A stretch of 64,000 bases of DNA from Xenorhabdus sp014467285. GTDB taxonomy: Bacteria > Pseudomonadota > Gammaproteobacteria > Enterobacterales > Enterobacteriaceae. Location of the stretch: assembly GCF_014467285.1 (NCBI RefSeq), contig NZ_NKHR01000010.1:62001-126000 (forward strand). Reading direction: 5' to 3'. The notes beneath the pieces are model-generated. The model was not told where the DNA came from and made no database searches. It worked only from the letters and a program-made list of their open reading frames with translations. Shown here one piece after another: positions 54,644 to 64,000 of this stretch (positions are counted from its first letter, which is position 1; each line of letters begins with the position of its first letter). The translations under genes and the position numbers were made by a program.

Positions 54644-57600
54644 TTATAGATTATGCGTTGAGAAGGCCTGTGTAATCGCTACAATCAGTTTCTGCTGCGC
54701 GATGTCCGGCTGATGAAACCATTCCACGACAGAAATCCGGTAACGGACCGGAACCACGTGCTTTAACACGGATGCCCGCCATATTTCCCGCGCTCTTGCC
54801 TGTTGTAGTAACGGATGGTACGGCATATCGCATTCCAACCCGATGATATATTGACCACTGAGTTTATCTTCAATAATGCAATCAAAATAGAAAATCCCGG
54901 CCTGCTGCACTTTAGCTATCTGCCATCCTTGTTGTTGCACGAATTTCACCACGGATTGCACAAAACCATCATTAGTTTGGTTGTTATCACTCAAGCCGGT
55001 ATCTGTACGGCACATTTTATTGAGTAATGCCTGATTATGTTCGCTTTGTCCGATAGCCAGGTTACGGGCAAGCATCAGATACCCTTGTAAGAAATCACGG
55101 GGAATTTCAGGTTTGCGATAAGTTGCAAGCAAGTCAGATATTTCATCCAACGGCATGGATGAAAAGATAACCACCTGTTTTCTAGCACGAGTAATTGCCA
55201 CATTGAGCCTGCGCTCTCCGCCTGTCTGTCCTAACACACCAAAATTACGCCGAAAAGTACCTTGCTTGTTACGTCCGAACGTTGTGGAAAATAAAATCAC
55301 ATCCCGTTCATCACCCTGTACGTTCTCAACGTTTTTCACAAACAACGACATATCCTCACCCTGTTCCCGCCGATGTATTTCCTGCATATAAGCCTGACAA
55401 AAATCCGTATCTGTTTCAGTACGCTCGATCAGGAAGTGGTGGATTAACTGTGCTTGTTTCTGGTTAAAGGTGACAATACCGACAGACGGACGGTTTTCAA
55501 ACGGAGCCTGCCATATTTCAGCCAGACGTGTCACAATGGCTTCCGCTTCGTCGGGGTTAGTCTGATTGCTGTACGTTCCGTTGATCATCTCCAGTGACAG
55601 CGGTTTTATCTTATTGAGCACTTTTTCTGAGTGCTGTGCTGGGATATTCAGGCGTTTTTCGTAAAACGCATGGTTTGAAAAATTAATCAAATCACGGTAA
55701 GCAGAACGATAGTGAATATCGAGCGTATAAACCGGTAATACTGTCCGTGCCAGATGCAGCAAGTCAGGACACTCACCGATTTGGCGATAATCCCACTCAT
55801 TTTGCCATTCTTCCTGTTGCCGTTCCGGTGAGTCATTTTCTTCGTCGTCATCCTCATTGTTGACCGAACCGGCAAAGAAACTGGAAGGCGGCATCTGCTT
55901 CTCATCACCGCTGACAATCATTTGCTTACCGCGATATAGCGTCGGTAAAGCATACTCGACCGGCATCTGAGAAGCTTCATCATAAATGACTGTATCAAAA
56001 AAACCGGGTTTGAGTGGTAAAACCTGACTGGCAACATCCGGTGTCATCAGCCATACCGGACGCAGACGCATCAAACCGAATGATTCCCCCTCTTCGATAA
56101 ATTCCCGTAACCTTCTGGCTCGTTTCCCTGTTAAACGGGTAATCTCTTCCCACACCCTCTGTGGGCTGATTTGGCGGTATTCTACCCCCTTCTTGAATGC
56201 TTCACGGTTCAGTGTCTGTAAATCTGCCAGTGTGCTTTCCAGTTGTTGAATATTGTAATCCAGTGTGTCCTGCTTAGTGGTTAACGCAGGATCCCGACTC
56301 TCAAACAACGCTTTCAAAGCCAGGTAATAATAATGTTTCAGTGTCTTCTCAATGAGTTGACGTAATGCAGTATCGTTTAACCGAAAAAACTCGTCGGCAT
56401 AAGGGCGCAATAATGCCAAAATCTCCCGATGAGTCTCACCGAAATCGACGGAAAGTGCACTAAACTGGAGATAAGGTTTTAATGTTGGTAATGCTGCCTT
56501 TATTACTGTCAGATCACGATTAAGAGACGCCTGACGTTTAATCGCTCCGGCAAAACGTTGTTGTGTCTGAGTGGTCAGATACGGAGTCAACATACTGAGA
56601 GCGTTACAGCTATTGTCTTGTGCCTGAGCCCGTGTTATCGCGGCCTCAATTTCAAGCCGTTGCTGTGAAAAACCAGCCTGCTGATGGTCACGTATGGCAC
56701 TGAATAAATGAGCCGGCTGAGGATAATCAACCACAAGCTGTGCCAGATCGGCAATCCGACGAAGGTGGTCTGTTGTATTTTCCAACGCCTGAAATAATAA
56801 AAAAATATCAGAGTCAGAAAGTGTATCTAATTCAAGTTGTTGATGTAACTGATTCAGTTCAGTACGGATAAGGCGTACAGTCTGTTCAGTACTGATTGAA
56901 TGAGAAAATGCGGTGTACTGTGCCGGATTATTGCTGATGCCATGAGCGGTAGTAAACGCGTTAAGTTTGCGTTGACGGGCATAATAAAACGGATTCAGAT
57001 AAAACCAGAACGACGTACGTTGTTTCTCTTTTAATGCCTGTGACAGTTGTGCCAATTCCGGATTTTCACAATCTGCCAGAAGATGAAATAAGCGCGGATC
57101 ACACAGCGAGGTATCTACCTGCTGTAATTGCATAGTCAACGCTTCCAGTTGGCTGATAACCTGCTGACCACGCGGTTGTTGCCCTTTTTCATTGCAGAAC
57201 AATGGCAACCAACGGGCAAATTGCTGCCATGTCAACGAAGATAATAAAGCAAATACCGTTTTGCAGGTTGCCAAAGCAGCCTGATGGTGAGTCAGTGTTT
57301 CAATGGTGATTTGTGTATAAGGAAGCGTCAGGGTTTGTTCCCGTGCTGTCTCAGCCTGCATAAATCCGGCAAAATCTTTGTTAAACTGCTGACAGCTGTC
57401 GTCAGCCGCAGAGAAAGAGCGCAATTGTGAGAGCGGACTATCCTCATAATCGGCAGCCAGCCATAGAGGGGCGACTTGCACGATATCATCAATGATTCTG
57501 ACTGTTTCAGCCGTGTCCAGTGAACAGAACAACGACTGTAATTGTGGTAAATCGAGCCCGACTTCTGCCTTATCACGCAGTGCAATCAGGGAGGACATTA

Positions 57601-60600
57601 GTTGACGATAAGAGAGCCCTGCCGTTTCATGATACTGATATAATCCGTTGTAATAGTTATCCAACTGCGTTTCATATTTGTCCATACATTGAGCAGCAAT
57701 ACAGCGCTTACTTACCCAGTTTGTCGTCTGATCACCCGTTTTCTCGTGAATAAACAGATCATCAATCTGTGAGCGTACCGACTGAATAATATCACGCCCT
57801 TTCTGCGCCTGATGTACAAGCACAATACGATTCATCAGGCCACAAGCTATCAGGCGCTTATACACCACTTCCAGTGCCGCTGGTTTCTGGCAAATCACCA
57901 GTGCTGTTTTCTGTTGTCCGATAGTATCCGCAATCAGATTAACAATAGTCTGGCTTTTGCCGGTTCCCGGCGGTCCTTCAATTAACAATCCCCGGTTTTG
58001 CCGTGCCGCCGCCACGACTGTTTCCTGAGAAGGATCCGTCGCACTGACAAAATAACGTTCTTCTGCTTTCAACGGACGAGGTTCTGACGTTTCGTGCCCT
58101 GCTAGCCCTAATGCTTTTTCCAGTGCGGTATTTTCAATCGGCAAACCGGCAATTTGTTGCAGATCTTCGCCGATAGCCTGTCCGATAAATGAAGTGTGAA
58201 AAAGTACGGCTGAGCAACACAACGATGCACTGTTTTCTCCGATTTCTGGATCTGAAGGTAATGTAGATAAATGACTGACTGTCACTGGCATGATGGCAGA
58301 GAGCTTCTCCATCACACCATCAACCGTCAGTCCGGCATGCCCGAGAAGTTGTTCCAAAATTGCCTGCCACTCTTTTACTGGCGGAATACCATTCAGGCTG
58401 GCCAACGCCGGATTGAGTCTCACCGCCCCTCGCTCACTATCAAACTGCAAACGGGCAACACCCCGCAATCCGGCATTCATGACCAGATTAACCGGCCAGA
58501 GAAACAGTGGTGCGATACGAGGTTTCATCTGTGAAGGCTGGGTATGAATGAGCAGGAACGGAAATCCCAGATACATTCCATTTATACCGGTATCGCGCTG
58601 GTATAATTCGGTTTTCACCTGTAATACCCGCAGCCTGTCATTGACTTTGGGCATTTGCAATAAAGTCTGGCTATCGATTGCAATAGCATTTTTCGACCGA
58701 TTAATTAAATACTGTAATAGATCCTGCGCACTTTTCCGAACACTATTCAGTTCAGTCAGATCAACCCGGCCTGCCGATGGGGTCAGACGCATACGAACTA
58801 AAGAGCCCCGCTGCGTATTTGCGGTGATTTTCCGGGTAAAAAACTGCATGACTTGGTGAACATAGCGCTGCTTTTCCGGTACGACCCATCGTTCTGCAGC
58901 AATCGTCAGCATCACAATGACCTGTTCAAGCGGCAGACGCCGTGTTAGTAAAAATTGTTCTGTCCATTCATCAATATCTGCGATTCCACACCGACAAAAA
59001 TCACCGATCCGCTCTCTTAACTGCTGATACAGTGTAAGACGGGGTAACTGCAATAACGCTTCTGCCTGCGTGCGCTCAAATGTGCTGATACGATAGCGTT
59101 TCGCCAGATTAACGGCCCGATCCAGTAATGTCTGGTGTGCAATAAACTGTCCGATATCGGCACTCAGCAATAAGATAAGGTCTTCATCCTGTAGATTCTG
59201 TCTGTCAATCAGTGTCCGTAAGCCATCGTGATGTGTATCAGGAAACAACTGATGATGCGCCTGCCAGCGCGCAATAAACTGACTATGAGAGGTAATCAGC
59301 AGATAAATTCTCAGTATATTTTCATTCAGGGTGATTTCCAGCGCTTCCGCCCGTCTGCGGATCTGCTGCTGACGATAATAAAGTTGCACCAGCCAGTGCT
59401 TAGAGTCGATTTGCCGTAACAGTTGTGCCAGCGGATCATTAATCAAACTGTAACTGATATCCGTATGTTCTAATAACCAGGAAGGTGTGATGATCTCACC
59501 GCGATAAATAAACGGCATATCCGGGTTCAACACCTTTAAGGTCAGCATCAGGCGCAGATTGTCATCAATCTCCGGCATATCGGTAAAAAGACGCAATTGC
59601 GGGTGGATTGATTCATAGTGGCTCATTCCGGCAAGCCATGAGAAAAGCTCTCCACGCAATAATAAGGACAAAGCGTCATCCCATTGAGCTGCTTCTGCGG
59701 CTTTCAGAGCGAATTGTGTTGATTGGCTATATGTCTGCCCGGCAAGAGTAATCTGTCGCTCATGCCGTGGCTGCGGCTGATTTTCCTCAACCGGCGCAGC
59801 TATTGCACGTCCGTCCAGCCATGCTGATACCTCCGGCCACTGCCAACGCTGTGTGCGGTCGCGGGTTAATAATCCGCGCAGCAGGATGCGGATATTTTCA
59901 TCCAAATCATCCGGAATGGTGACACCGTGAGCCATCACCTGAATCAAAAACGCATTGCTGTGAACCTGCTCAAAACAGCGCCCCTGGGTGAGCTGTTCCA
60001 GCAGAATAATGCCCAGACTCCACCAGTCAGAAGCGGCGGACACGCCTCCAGCTAAGGTTTCCGGTGCGCTGTAGCGGCTGATATCCAGCGGTGAGACGAT
60101 ATCAAGGTCGAATTCCGACAGACAGGCAGAACCAAACTCAATGATCACCATATCCAGTGGCGAGCGCTGACGGATCATAATATGAGAAGGTCTCAGATCG
60201 CGGTGGCGTAAACCATGCTCTGCAAAGGCGGCCAATGCCTGCCCCATTTCCCGGATAAGCTGTGGAATTTCTTCCGGTTGCCAATAGTCGCCTTGGGAAA
60301 TAAATACCTCTAATGAACCTCCGGGAATAAGTTCTGTCACATGCCACGGCCGGCCATGTTGACGACCAATGTCCAGCAACTCCGGTACGTGACTTTTCAG
60401 CAAAAGCCGAAGCACATCATAGACCGACGGATCGGATTCTTCACCCAACTGATAAAGCGTTAAAATTCCTTGCCGATCCGTTTCCCGATGAGTCACATTG
60501 TAACGCTCACGCGGACTATCACTGCTATTGATCCGTTCACCCAGCAGCCAGTGTCCGATAAATGTCGATTCTATCGGTGCTGGTTCTTCTGATGAAAATG

Positions 60601-60907
60601 TTATGTCCTGATCAACTGGGTTTTCCGCAGAAAATCCGGCGATATCCTCACCACATTGCAGACAAATCAGATCACCGTCTTCCATCGGGTGACCGTTCAC
60701 ACAAACATAAGTATGTTCCTGCAGTACTGCATCGGCGGATCCTGTCGTTGGTGTACTGTCCGGCAATTGCGGACGCCAGCCTGATTCATGGAGAGGTTCA
60801 GCAGATAAATCCCATCCGCACGGCTGTGTGCTGATATGACCTTCACAGAAAATTTCGGTCAGTGGCCGCTCTGTCTGACAATGGGGGCAAAAACGCATCA
60901 TAACCAT
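54644..60907 (-). CDS. Giant zinc ribbon / kinase-like / DUF4011-SF1 helicase / Vsr-like nuclease protein
   Basis: 2087 residues. Order: Cys-rich zinc ribbons at 7-30 (CPHC, C21, C30) and 69-85 (CLQC); kinase-like domain about 115-370 with HRD at 235-237, APE at 281-283 and SDWWSLG, but His242 in place of the Mg-binding Asn and EFG (257-259) in place of DFG; a long helical region; a DUF4011-like part about 715-905 (PLFLWPVNLVMNAG, RLNPALASLNG); SF1 helicase with Walker A GPPGTGKS (978-985), DEASQ near 1643, VSGDEKQMPPSSFF, and motif VI GERRLNVAITRARK near 1896. The C-terminus carries a Vsr/MTES_1575-like nuclease (GLECDMPYHPLLQQARAREI near 2023). It should bind and remodel nucleic acid and perhaps cut it. 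Kinase-COG1112 helicase fusions are known in Mokosh-type and Ter-linked systems (from memory). Confidence 0.85.
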   Translation of the reverse strand: MVMMRFCPHCQTERPLTEIFCEGHISTQPCGWDLSAEPLHESGWRPQLPDSTPTTGSADAVLQEHTYVCVNGHPMEDGDLICLQCGEDIAGFSAENPVDQDITFSSEEPAPIESTFIGHWLLGERINSSDSPRERYNVTHRETDRQGILTLYQLGEESDPSVYDVLRLLLKSHVPELLDIGRQHGRPWHVTELIPGGSLEVFISQGDYWQPEEIPQLIREMGQALAAFAEHGLRHRDLRPSHIMIRQRSPLDMVIIEFGSACLSEFDLDIVSPLDISRYSAPETLAGGVSAASDWWSLGIILLEQLTQGRCFEQVHSNAFLIQVMAHGVTIPDDLDENIRILLRGLLTRDRTQRWQWPEVSAWLDGRAIAAPVEENQPQPRHERQITLAGQTYSQSTQFALKAAEAAQWDDALSLLLRGELFSWLAGMSHYESIHPQLRLFTDMPEIDDNLRLMLTLKVLNPDMPFIYRGEIITPSWLLEHTDISYSLINDPLAQLLRQIDSKHWLVQLYYRQQQIRRRAEALEITLNENILRIYLLITSHSQFIARWQAHHQLFPDTHHDGLRTLIDRQNLQDEDLILLLSADIGQFIAHQTLLDRAVNLAKRYRISTFERTQAEALLQLPRLTLYQQLRERIGDFCRCGIADIDEWTEQFLLTRRLPLEQVIVMLTIAAERWVVPEKQRYVHQVMQFFTRKITANTQRGSLVRMRLTPSAGRVDLTELNSVRKSAQDLLQYLINRSKNAIAIDSQTLLQMPKVNDRLRVLQVKTELYQRDTGINGMYLGFPFLLIHTQPSQMKPRIAPLFLWPVNLVMNAGLRGVARLQFDSERGAVRLNPALASLNGIPPVKEWQAILEQLLGHAGLTVDGVMEKLSAIMPVTVSHLSTLPSDPEIGENSASLCCSAVLFHTSFIGQAIGEDLQQIAGLPIENTALEKALGLAGHETSEPRPLKAEERYFVSATDPSQETVVAAARQNRGLLIEGPPGTGKSQTIVNLIADTIGQQKTALVICQKPAALEVVYKRLIACGLMNRIVLVHQAQKGRDIIQSVRSQIDDLFIHEKTGDQTTNWVSKRCIAAQCMDKYETQLDNYYNGLYQYHETAGLSYRQLMSSLIALRDKAEVGLDLPQLQSLFCSLDTAETVRIIDDIVQVAPLWLAADYEDSPLSQLRSFSAADDSCQQFNKDFAGFMQAETAREQTLTLPYTQITIETLTHHQAALATCKTVFALLSSLTWQQFARWLPLFCNEKGQQPRGQQVISQLEALTMQLQQVDTSLCDPRLFHLLADCENPELAQLSQALKEKQRTSFWFYLNPFYYARQRKLNAFTTAHGISNNPAQYTAFSHSISTEQTVRLIRTELNQLHQQLELDTLSDSDIFLLFQALENTTDHLRRIADLAQLVVDYPQPAHLFSAIRDHQQAGFSQQRLEIEAAITRAQAQDNSCNALSMLTPYLTTQTQQRFAGAIKRQASLNRDLTVIKAALPTLKPYLQFSALSVDFGETHREILALLRPYADEFFRLNDTALRQLIEKTLKHYYYLALKALFESRDPALTTKQDTLDYNIQQLESTLADLQTLNREAFKKGVEYRQISPQRVWEEITRLTGKRARRLREFIEEGESFGLMRLRPVWLMTPDVASQVLPLKPGFFDTVIYDEASQMPVEYALPTLYRGKQMIVSGDEKQMPPSSFFAGSVNNEDDDEENDSPERQQEEWQNEWDYRQIGECPDLLHLARTVLPVYTLDIHYRSAYRDLINFSNHAFYEKRLNIPAQHSEKVLNKIKPLSLEMINGTYSNQTNPDEAEAIVTRLAEIWQAPFENRPSVGIVTFNQKQAQLIHHFLIERTETDTDFCQAYMQEIHRREQGEDMSLFVKNVENVQGDERDVILFSTTFGRNKQGTFRRNFGVLGQTGGERRLNVAITRARKQVVIFSSMPLDEISDLLATYRKPEIPRDFLQGYLMLARNLAIGQSEHNQALLNKMCRTDTGLSDNNQTNDGFVQSVVKFVQQQGWQIAKVQQAGIFYFDCIIEDKLSGQYIIGLECDMPYHPLLQQARAREIWRASVLKHVVPVRYRISVVEWFHQPDIAQQKLIVAITQAFSTHNL

Positions 60908-60925
60908 TACGTACCTGTTATTATT

Positions 60926-61555
60926 CTATTTTTTAATCTGTGTTACCTGATGATCCCCTTGCATAAGCAGATCTCTGAACCGCTCCATATCGCCCTTTCC
61001 CGGAATACCGGCAATAAACACCCTGCCCTGTGCATCCAAAGCGAGATCCAGAACCTTATCCGTTTCGTTCAACGGCAGATGATAAGTGTGATAACGCTGC
61101 CTGCCCAACGGAGTCAAAAGATGAAGTTCCTGATTGTCGCTGCCACGCAAACGTAAATTCTGTGTCGCTTCTTGCTGATACGGACCGGATACCAACGCAT
61201 CAATCAAACTTTCCATTGCCTGTAACCTTATTTTTAACGCGCTGTATTCGTACCCACTGAAAACTAGAATATCGCCGGAAAAATGATCACGTAACATTTT
61301 TAACAAGGTATAAAGTGCGTCCGGCTGGTCAAAAGGCTCACCACCGGAAATGGTGATACCTTCTGCCTCTGCCAGCCAAGGTGTAAGCTGTGTTATCAGG
61401 GTACTGACGGCAATGCGTTGTTGTGTCGGTCGCCATGTGTCAGGAGACATACATCCCTTACAACGAATACTGCATCCTTGTGTCCAAATCCCGATACGTT
61501 TTCCCGGCCCCAGAGAGGTTACGGGAAAATGCAGACGCGACAGACTGATCTCCAT
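60926..61555 (-). CDS. Radical SAM activase-like protein
   Basis: 209 residues. The cluster motif CSIRCKGC (C28, C32, C35) binds a 4Fe-4S with S-adenosylmethionine, and TISGGEPFDQP is the SAM-binding GGEP motif. Size and layout match the small NrdG/PFL-activase type. The target is unknown: no glycyl-radical enzyme is encoded nearby. Its ATG overlaps the stop of the AAA+ gene (TGATG) and it ends 18 bases before the giant helicase gene, so it is part of one coupled operon. Confidence 0.88.
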   Translation of the reverse strand: MEISLSRLHFPVTSLGPGKRIGIWTQGCSIRCKGCMSPDTWRPTQQRIAVSTLITQLTPWLAEAEGITISGGEPFDQPDALYTLLKMLRDHFSGDILVFSGYEYSALKIRLQAMESLIDALVSGPYQQEATQNLRLRGSDNQELHLLTPLGRQRYHTYHLPLNETDKVLDLALDAQGRVFIAGIPGKGDMERFRDLLMQGDHQVTQIKK

Positions 61556-63395
61556 CAGATTGACTCCATGATCCGCGTCAGTTGCACCGCTGTCATTTCG
61601 CCTGTTTCACCGTATGAGATATGGGTGATACAAAAAGCGTCGTTTGGCAAGGCATTTTGATCAAAGATAGCCCGTGATAACGGGTTGATAAGATGAATTT
61701 CGAGCTGATTACGGATACCTCGTCCACCGTTGGATAAGTCCGCAAGACAGCGGGATTTTAAGGTTACCATTGCCTTATCTGCTATCGTGACGGTTATTGC
61801 CTGTTTTTCCAGCCCGCGCAGAATATTATCCACCATTTGACTGAAAATCTGCTCTGCCACTTCCGGCCGGATAAAATCAAATACAATGATATTTTCGCCG
61901 ATACGATTGAATAATTCCGGGCGGTTCAATATCAGTTTGAAATAGTGCTCAATTTCCCGTTTCACATTCTGTTGTACGGTTTCAAACGATTCATCCGGTG
62001 TTATGTTAGCGACCCGCTCTCCTTCATTATTCAGTCGATAAATGCCGAGGTTCGAGGTAAAAATAATCAACGATTCTGAAAAATAGACACGATCACCGCG
62101 ACCGGACGTCAACACACCATCATCAATAATCTGCAAAAACTTATCCATCAGTTGCGGATGGGCTTTTTCAATTTCATCAAACAACACAACACTGAACGGT
62201 TTTTCGCGGATGGCGTTAGTCAGTTCACCTCCTGTGTTATAGCCCACGTAGCCGGGAGGCGCACCGATAAGGCGCTGATCGGCATGTTCGACACTGAATT
62301 CCGACATATCAAAACGGATATAAGCACTTTCATCACCAAACAACAACTGAGTAACGGTTTTTGCCAGCTCCGTTTTACCGACACCAGTAGGACCAGCGAG
62401 AAACAATACACCACGAGGACGCCCACTTTTATTGCTGCCGACACCAGTTACCGCCCGTTTAATAATATCCAGCAAATGTGTGACAGCGTGATATTGCCCT
62501 TTTACACGCCGTTGTATGATGTTATAGGCATTGCGGATTTTATCCTTATCAATCTTTTGCCACGGATCTTCTGTAATACCGACTTTATACCGCCTGACCG
62601 CATCACTAATGCGCATGACCGGAACGTTCTCAAGACGGGCAAGCTGTACGATAGCGGTTAAATCAAGCAGTAACAATCCTTCGGTTTCATCAATAAAATC
62701 ATTCAGTAAAGCAGTATATTCATCATCTGCCACCTGTTCAAAGTCCGGTAGCGAACGCAATAAAGTCGGCGCCAGTGCCCGGCGCATCTGTCCGTCAAGT
62801 TTGGCAACCGGAATGTGGCGGATTCGGGGATTATTAATCAGAAACCAGTCCGGTAAATCGGTCTCTTTTTCAACTATCCAAAAAATGGCTGGCGTTGTCC
62901 CCCTGCCGGACGAGCTTTTGCCTGATGAGAAAGAATTAAGGCGTGGGTAAACAGATGGTGCTCAATCGCAGAGAGATTTTCACGCTGGGAGATCAGGCAG
63001 GAAGCAAAATCCACACATAATGCTATCGGCTCATTCGGGTATTCTACCCATTTTTCCAATACGGTATTTAGCAGATCGATACCACCGGGAATACGATTGA
63101 CATTCATTGATAGCCCCAACCGTTGTAATAATACTTGCCCTTGTACTTCTGACTGAGACGGATGATTGATTAAGGTAAATCCGGAAAGCGGATTAAACGT
63201 CATGATATGCACATAACCCATATCAAATAACGTATTTTGCAGAGCCTGATTCAATACCAGTGGTGTGATAATTTCCGGTGCGATTTCATACGCTTGCAGA
63301 TCCCTGACGTTACCAGACAGAACGAACTGGCTTTTCAGAGGTAAAAAACGTTGTAAATCCCGTAACCAGCGCGCTTTTTGGAAGGTATTTTCCAT
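61555..63395 (-). CDS. AAA+ ATPase (ClpB D2-like), with an apparent frameshift
   Basis: Two frames joined at about 62900: residues encoded from the ATG at 63395 (gaggg ribosome binding site) to about 62895, then the frame ending at 61555. At a G5 tract (minus strand) one extra G would link ..QAKARPAGG to TTPAIFWIVEKETD and give about 613 residues. The N-terminal half has a degenerate AAA-like fold without a Walker A (PLKSQFVLSGNVRDLQ, IALCVDFASCLISQ). The C-terminal half is a complete ClpB/ClpV D2-type module: GPTGVGKTEL, APPGYVGYNTGGELT, VVLFDEIEKAHPQ, FTSNLG, NRPELFNRIGENIIVF. It is the first gene of the operon. The frameshift may be a sequencing error, a real mutation or a switch. Confidence 0.82.
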
Positions 63396-63602
63396 GAAAT
63401 TCCCTCTTTTCGCTCATCATATAAAAATAATGAATCATTTTACCGTATTCAGATAAAAACAAAGCAAGAAAAACACCAGATTCGTGATTCAAACAGGTAA
63501 GTATTTAAGAAAGTTATCTTGCCGGACAGTGCTTTTCGGCACATATACCTGTCGTCATGAAGATGCTTGATTTATTATTCAAATCCCATCATGCTGACAA
63601 CC
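63396..63602. other. Upstream region of the kinase-helicase operon
   Basis: No gene. On the minus strand a possible -10 (taaaat, about 63440) lies some 45 bases before the AAA+ start, with no well-spaced -35. This is the most likely operon promoter region. Confidence 0.35.
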
Positions 63603-63659
63603 ATGAAAATTCATCTGACACCAACCCAAAAACAATCCCTTGAGTTAATCCATTATTGA
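63603..63659 (+). pseudogene. IS630-type transposase N-terminal scrap
   Basis: Eighteen codons (MKIHLTPTQKQSLELIHY) resemble the start of IS630-family transposases and then stop. It is a relic only. Confidence 0.5.
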
Positions 63660-63714
63660 GAATACCGTCATTCGTGAATATCCCCGAATTAATGAATCTG
63701 GCAATAGTGTGAAG

Positions 63715-63891
63715 GGGCGACTGCGATTATCCAAAACGGGGGAAGCATTTTTATTCCCGTCTTACCGTCGCCGGAAAGGCGCCAAAGTTAATAATCGAAA
63801 CAATGGAGCAATGATGCGCAAACTTATCCACGTTGCGTTTAAGGTTCTTAAGACAGAGAAAAGCTTCGATCAAAGCTTACATTGTGTTTGA
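63715..63891 (+). pseudogene. IS110-family transposase C-terminal remnant
   Basis: The frame encodes pieces of the IS110/IS116 C-terminal domain: RLRLSKTGEAFL and NGAMMRKLIHVAFKVLKTEK with SFDQSLH. The segment between them is deleted and the rest of the transposase is absent. Confidence 0.65.
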
Positions 63892-64000
63892 CAGGAAACA
63901 CAGTATCTGTCTTGAACCGTATTTTTTAAGAAGTCAACTGATGGTAAGACTCATCCCATATTTGGCTATTTCTAACCATTGCGTTAATAATGGTCAGAAG

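Noticed and set aside
58290..58859. Plus-strand frames inside the giant helicase gene
   Set aside because: Shadow frames with no ribosome binding sites or recognisable products.
60926..61555. Housekeeping NrdG (anaerobic ribonucleotide reductase activase)
   Set aside because: No nrdD nearby and embedded in the helicase operon with overlapping start; treated as system-specific.

Overview
The window looks like a chromosome segment of an insect- or nematode-associated member of the Morganellaceae, most likely Xenorhabdus or a close relative. This is an inference. It rests on the enterobacterial order tyrR-ycjF-ycjX-pspCBA/pspF-sapABCDF-fabI with typical protein sequences, on fairly low G+C, and on the abundance of decayed insertion sequences and secretion-system debris. 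No rRNA, tRNA or CRISPR array was seen.

Layout. (1) 1-1341: left flank, with the N-terminal part of an MppA/OppA-type peptide-binding protein and tpx. (2) 1342-3900: scarred region with an intradiol dioxygenase remnant, an intact DUF817 membrane protein and an IS3-type transposase fragment. (3) 3892-10329, minus strand: a T6SS cargo module. It holds a decayed vgrG fused to a PAAR domain, an unrecognised 540-residue putative effector, and three paralogous exported putative immunity proteins. The second and third immunity copies are each preceded by a leftover C-terminal piece of the effector gene. (4) 11194-38007, plus strand: a type VI secretion locus with all 13 core components (TssA-M), an FHA protein, a Ser/Thr kinase-like protein and a DUF2169/pentapeptide/DUF3540/DUF4150 accessory set. 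In E. coli tpx and tyrR are convergent neighbours; here about 37 kb of T6SS-related DNA lies between them. (5) 38256-52033: conserved chromosome, with tyrR, ycjF, ycjX, the psp regulon with a sigma-54 promoter, sapABCDF and fabI. (6) 52499-63395, minus strand: accessory DNA with a lone cupin and then a four-gene operon that is noticeably richer in G+C. In transcription order this encodes an AAA+ ATPase (ClpB D2-like, with a frameshift at a G5 tract), a radical-SAM activase-like protein, a 2087-residue zinc ribbon/kinase-like/DUF4011-SF1 helicase/Vsr-like nuclease protein, and a 458-residue coiled-coil protein. (7) 63396-64000: IS630- and IS110-type transposase remnants.

How the genes work together. 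The T6SS locus should build a complete contractile injector: TssJLM trans-envelope complex, TssKFGE and TssA baseplate and assembly parts, TssBC sheath, Hcp tube, VgrG/PAAR-like tip and ClpV recycling. The minus-strand module next to vgrG appears to be one of its toxin/antitoxin loadings. The three exported immunity paralogues suggest the toxin acts in the periplasm or on the inner membrane. The 53-63 kb operon has the parts list of an anti-invader or DNA-processing system related to kinase-helicase defence proteins, and it is the best candidate here for a poorly described system.
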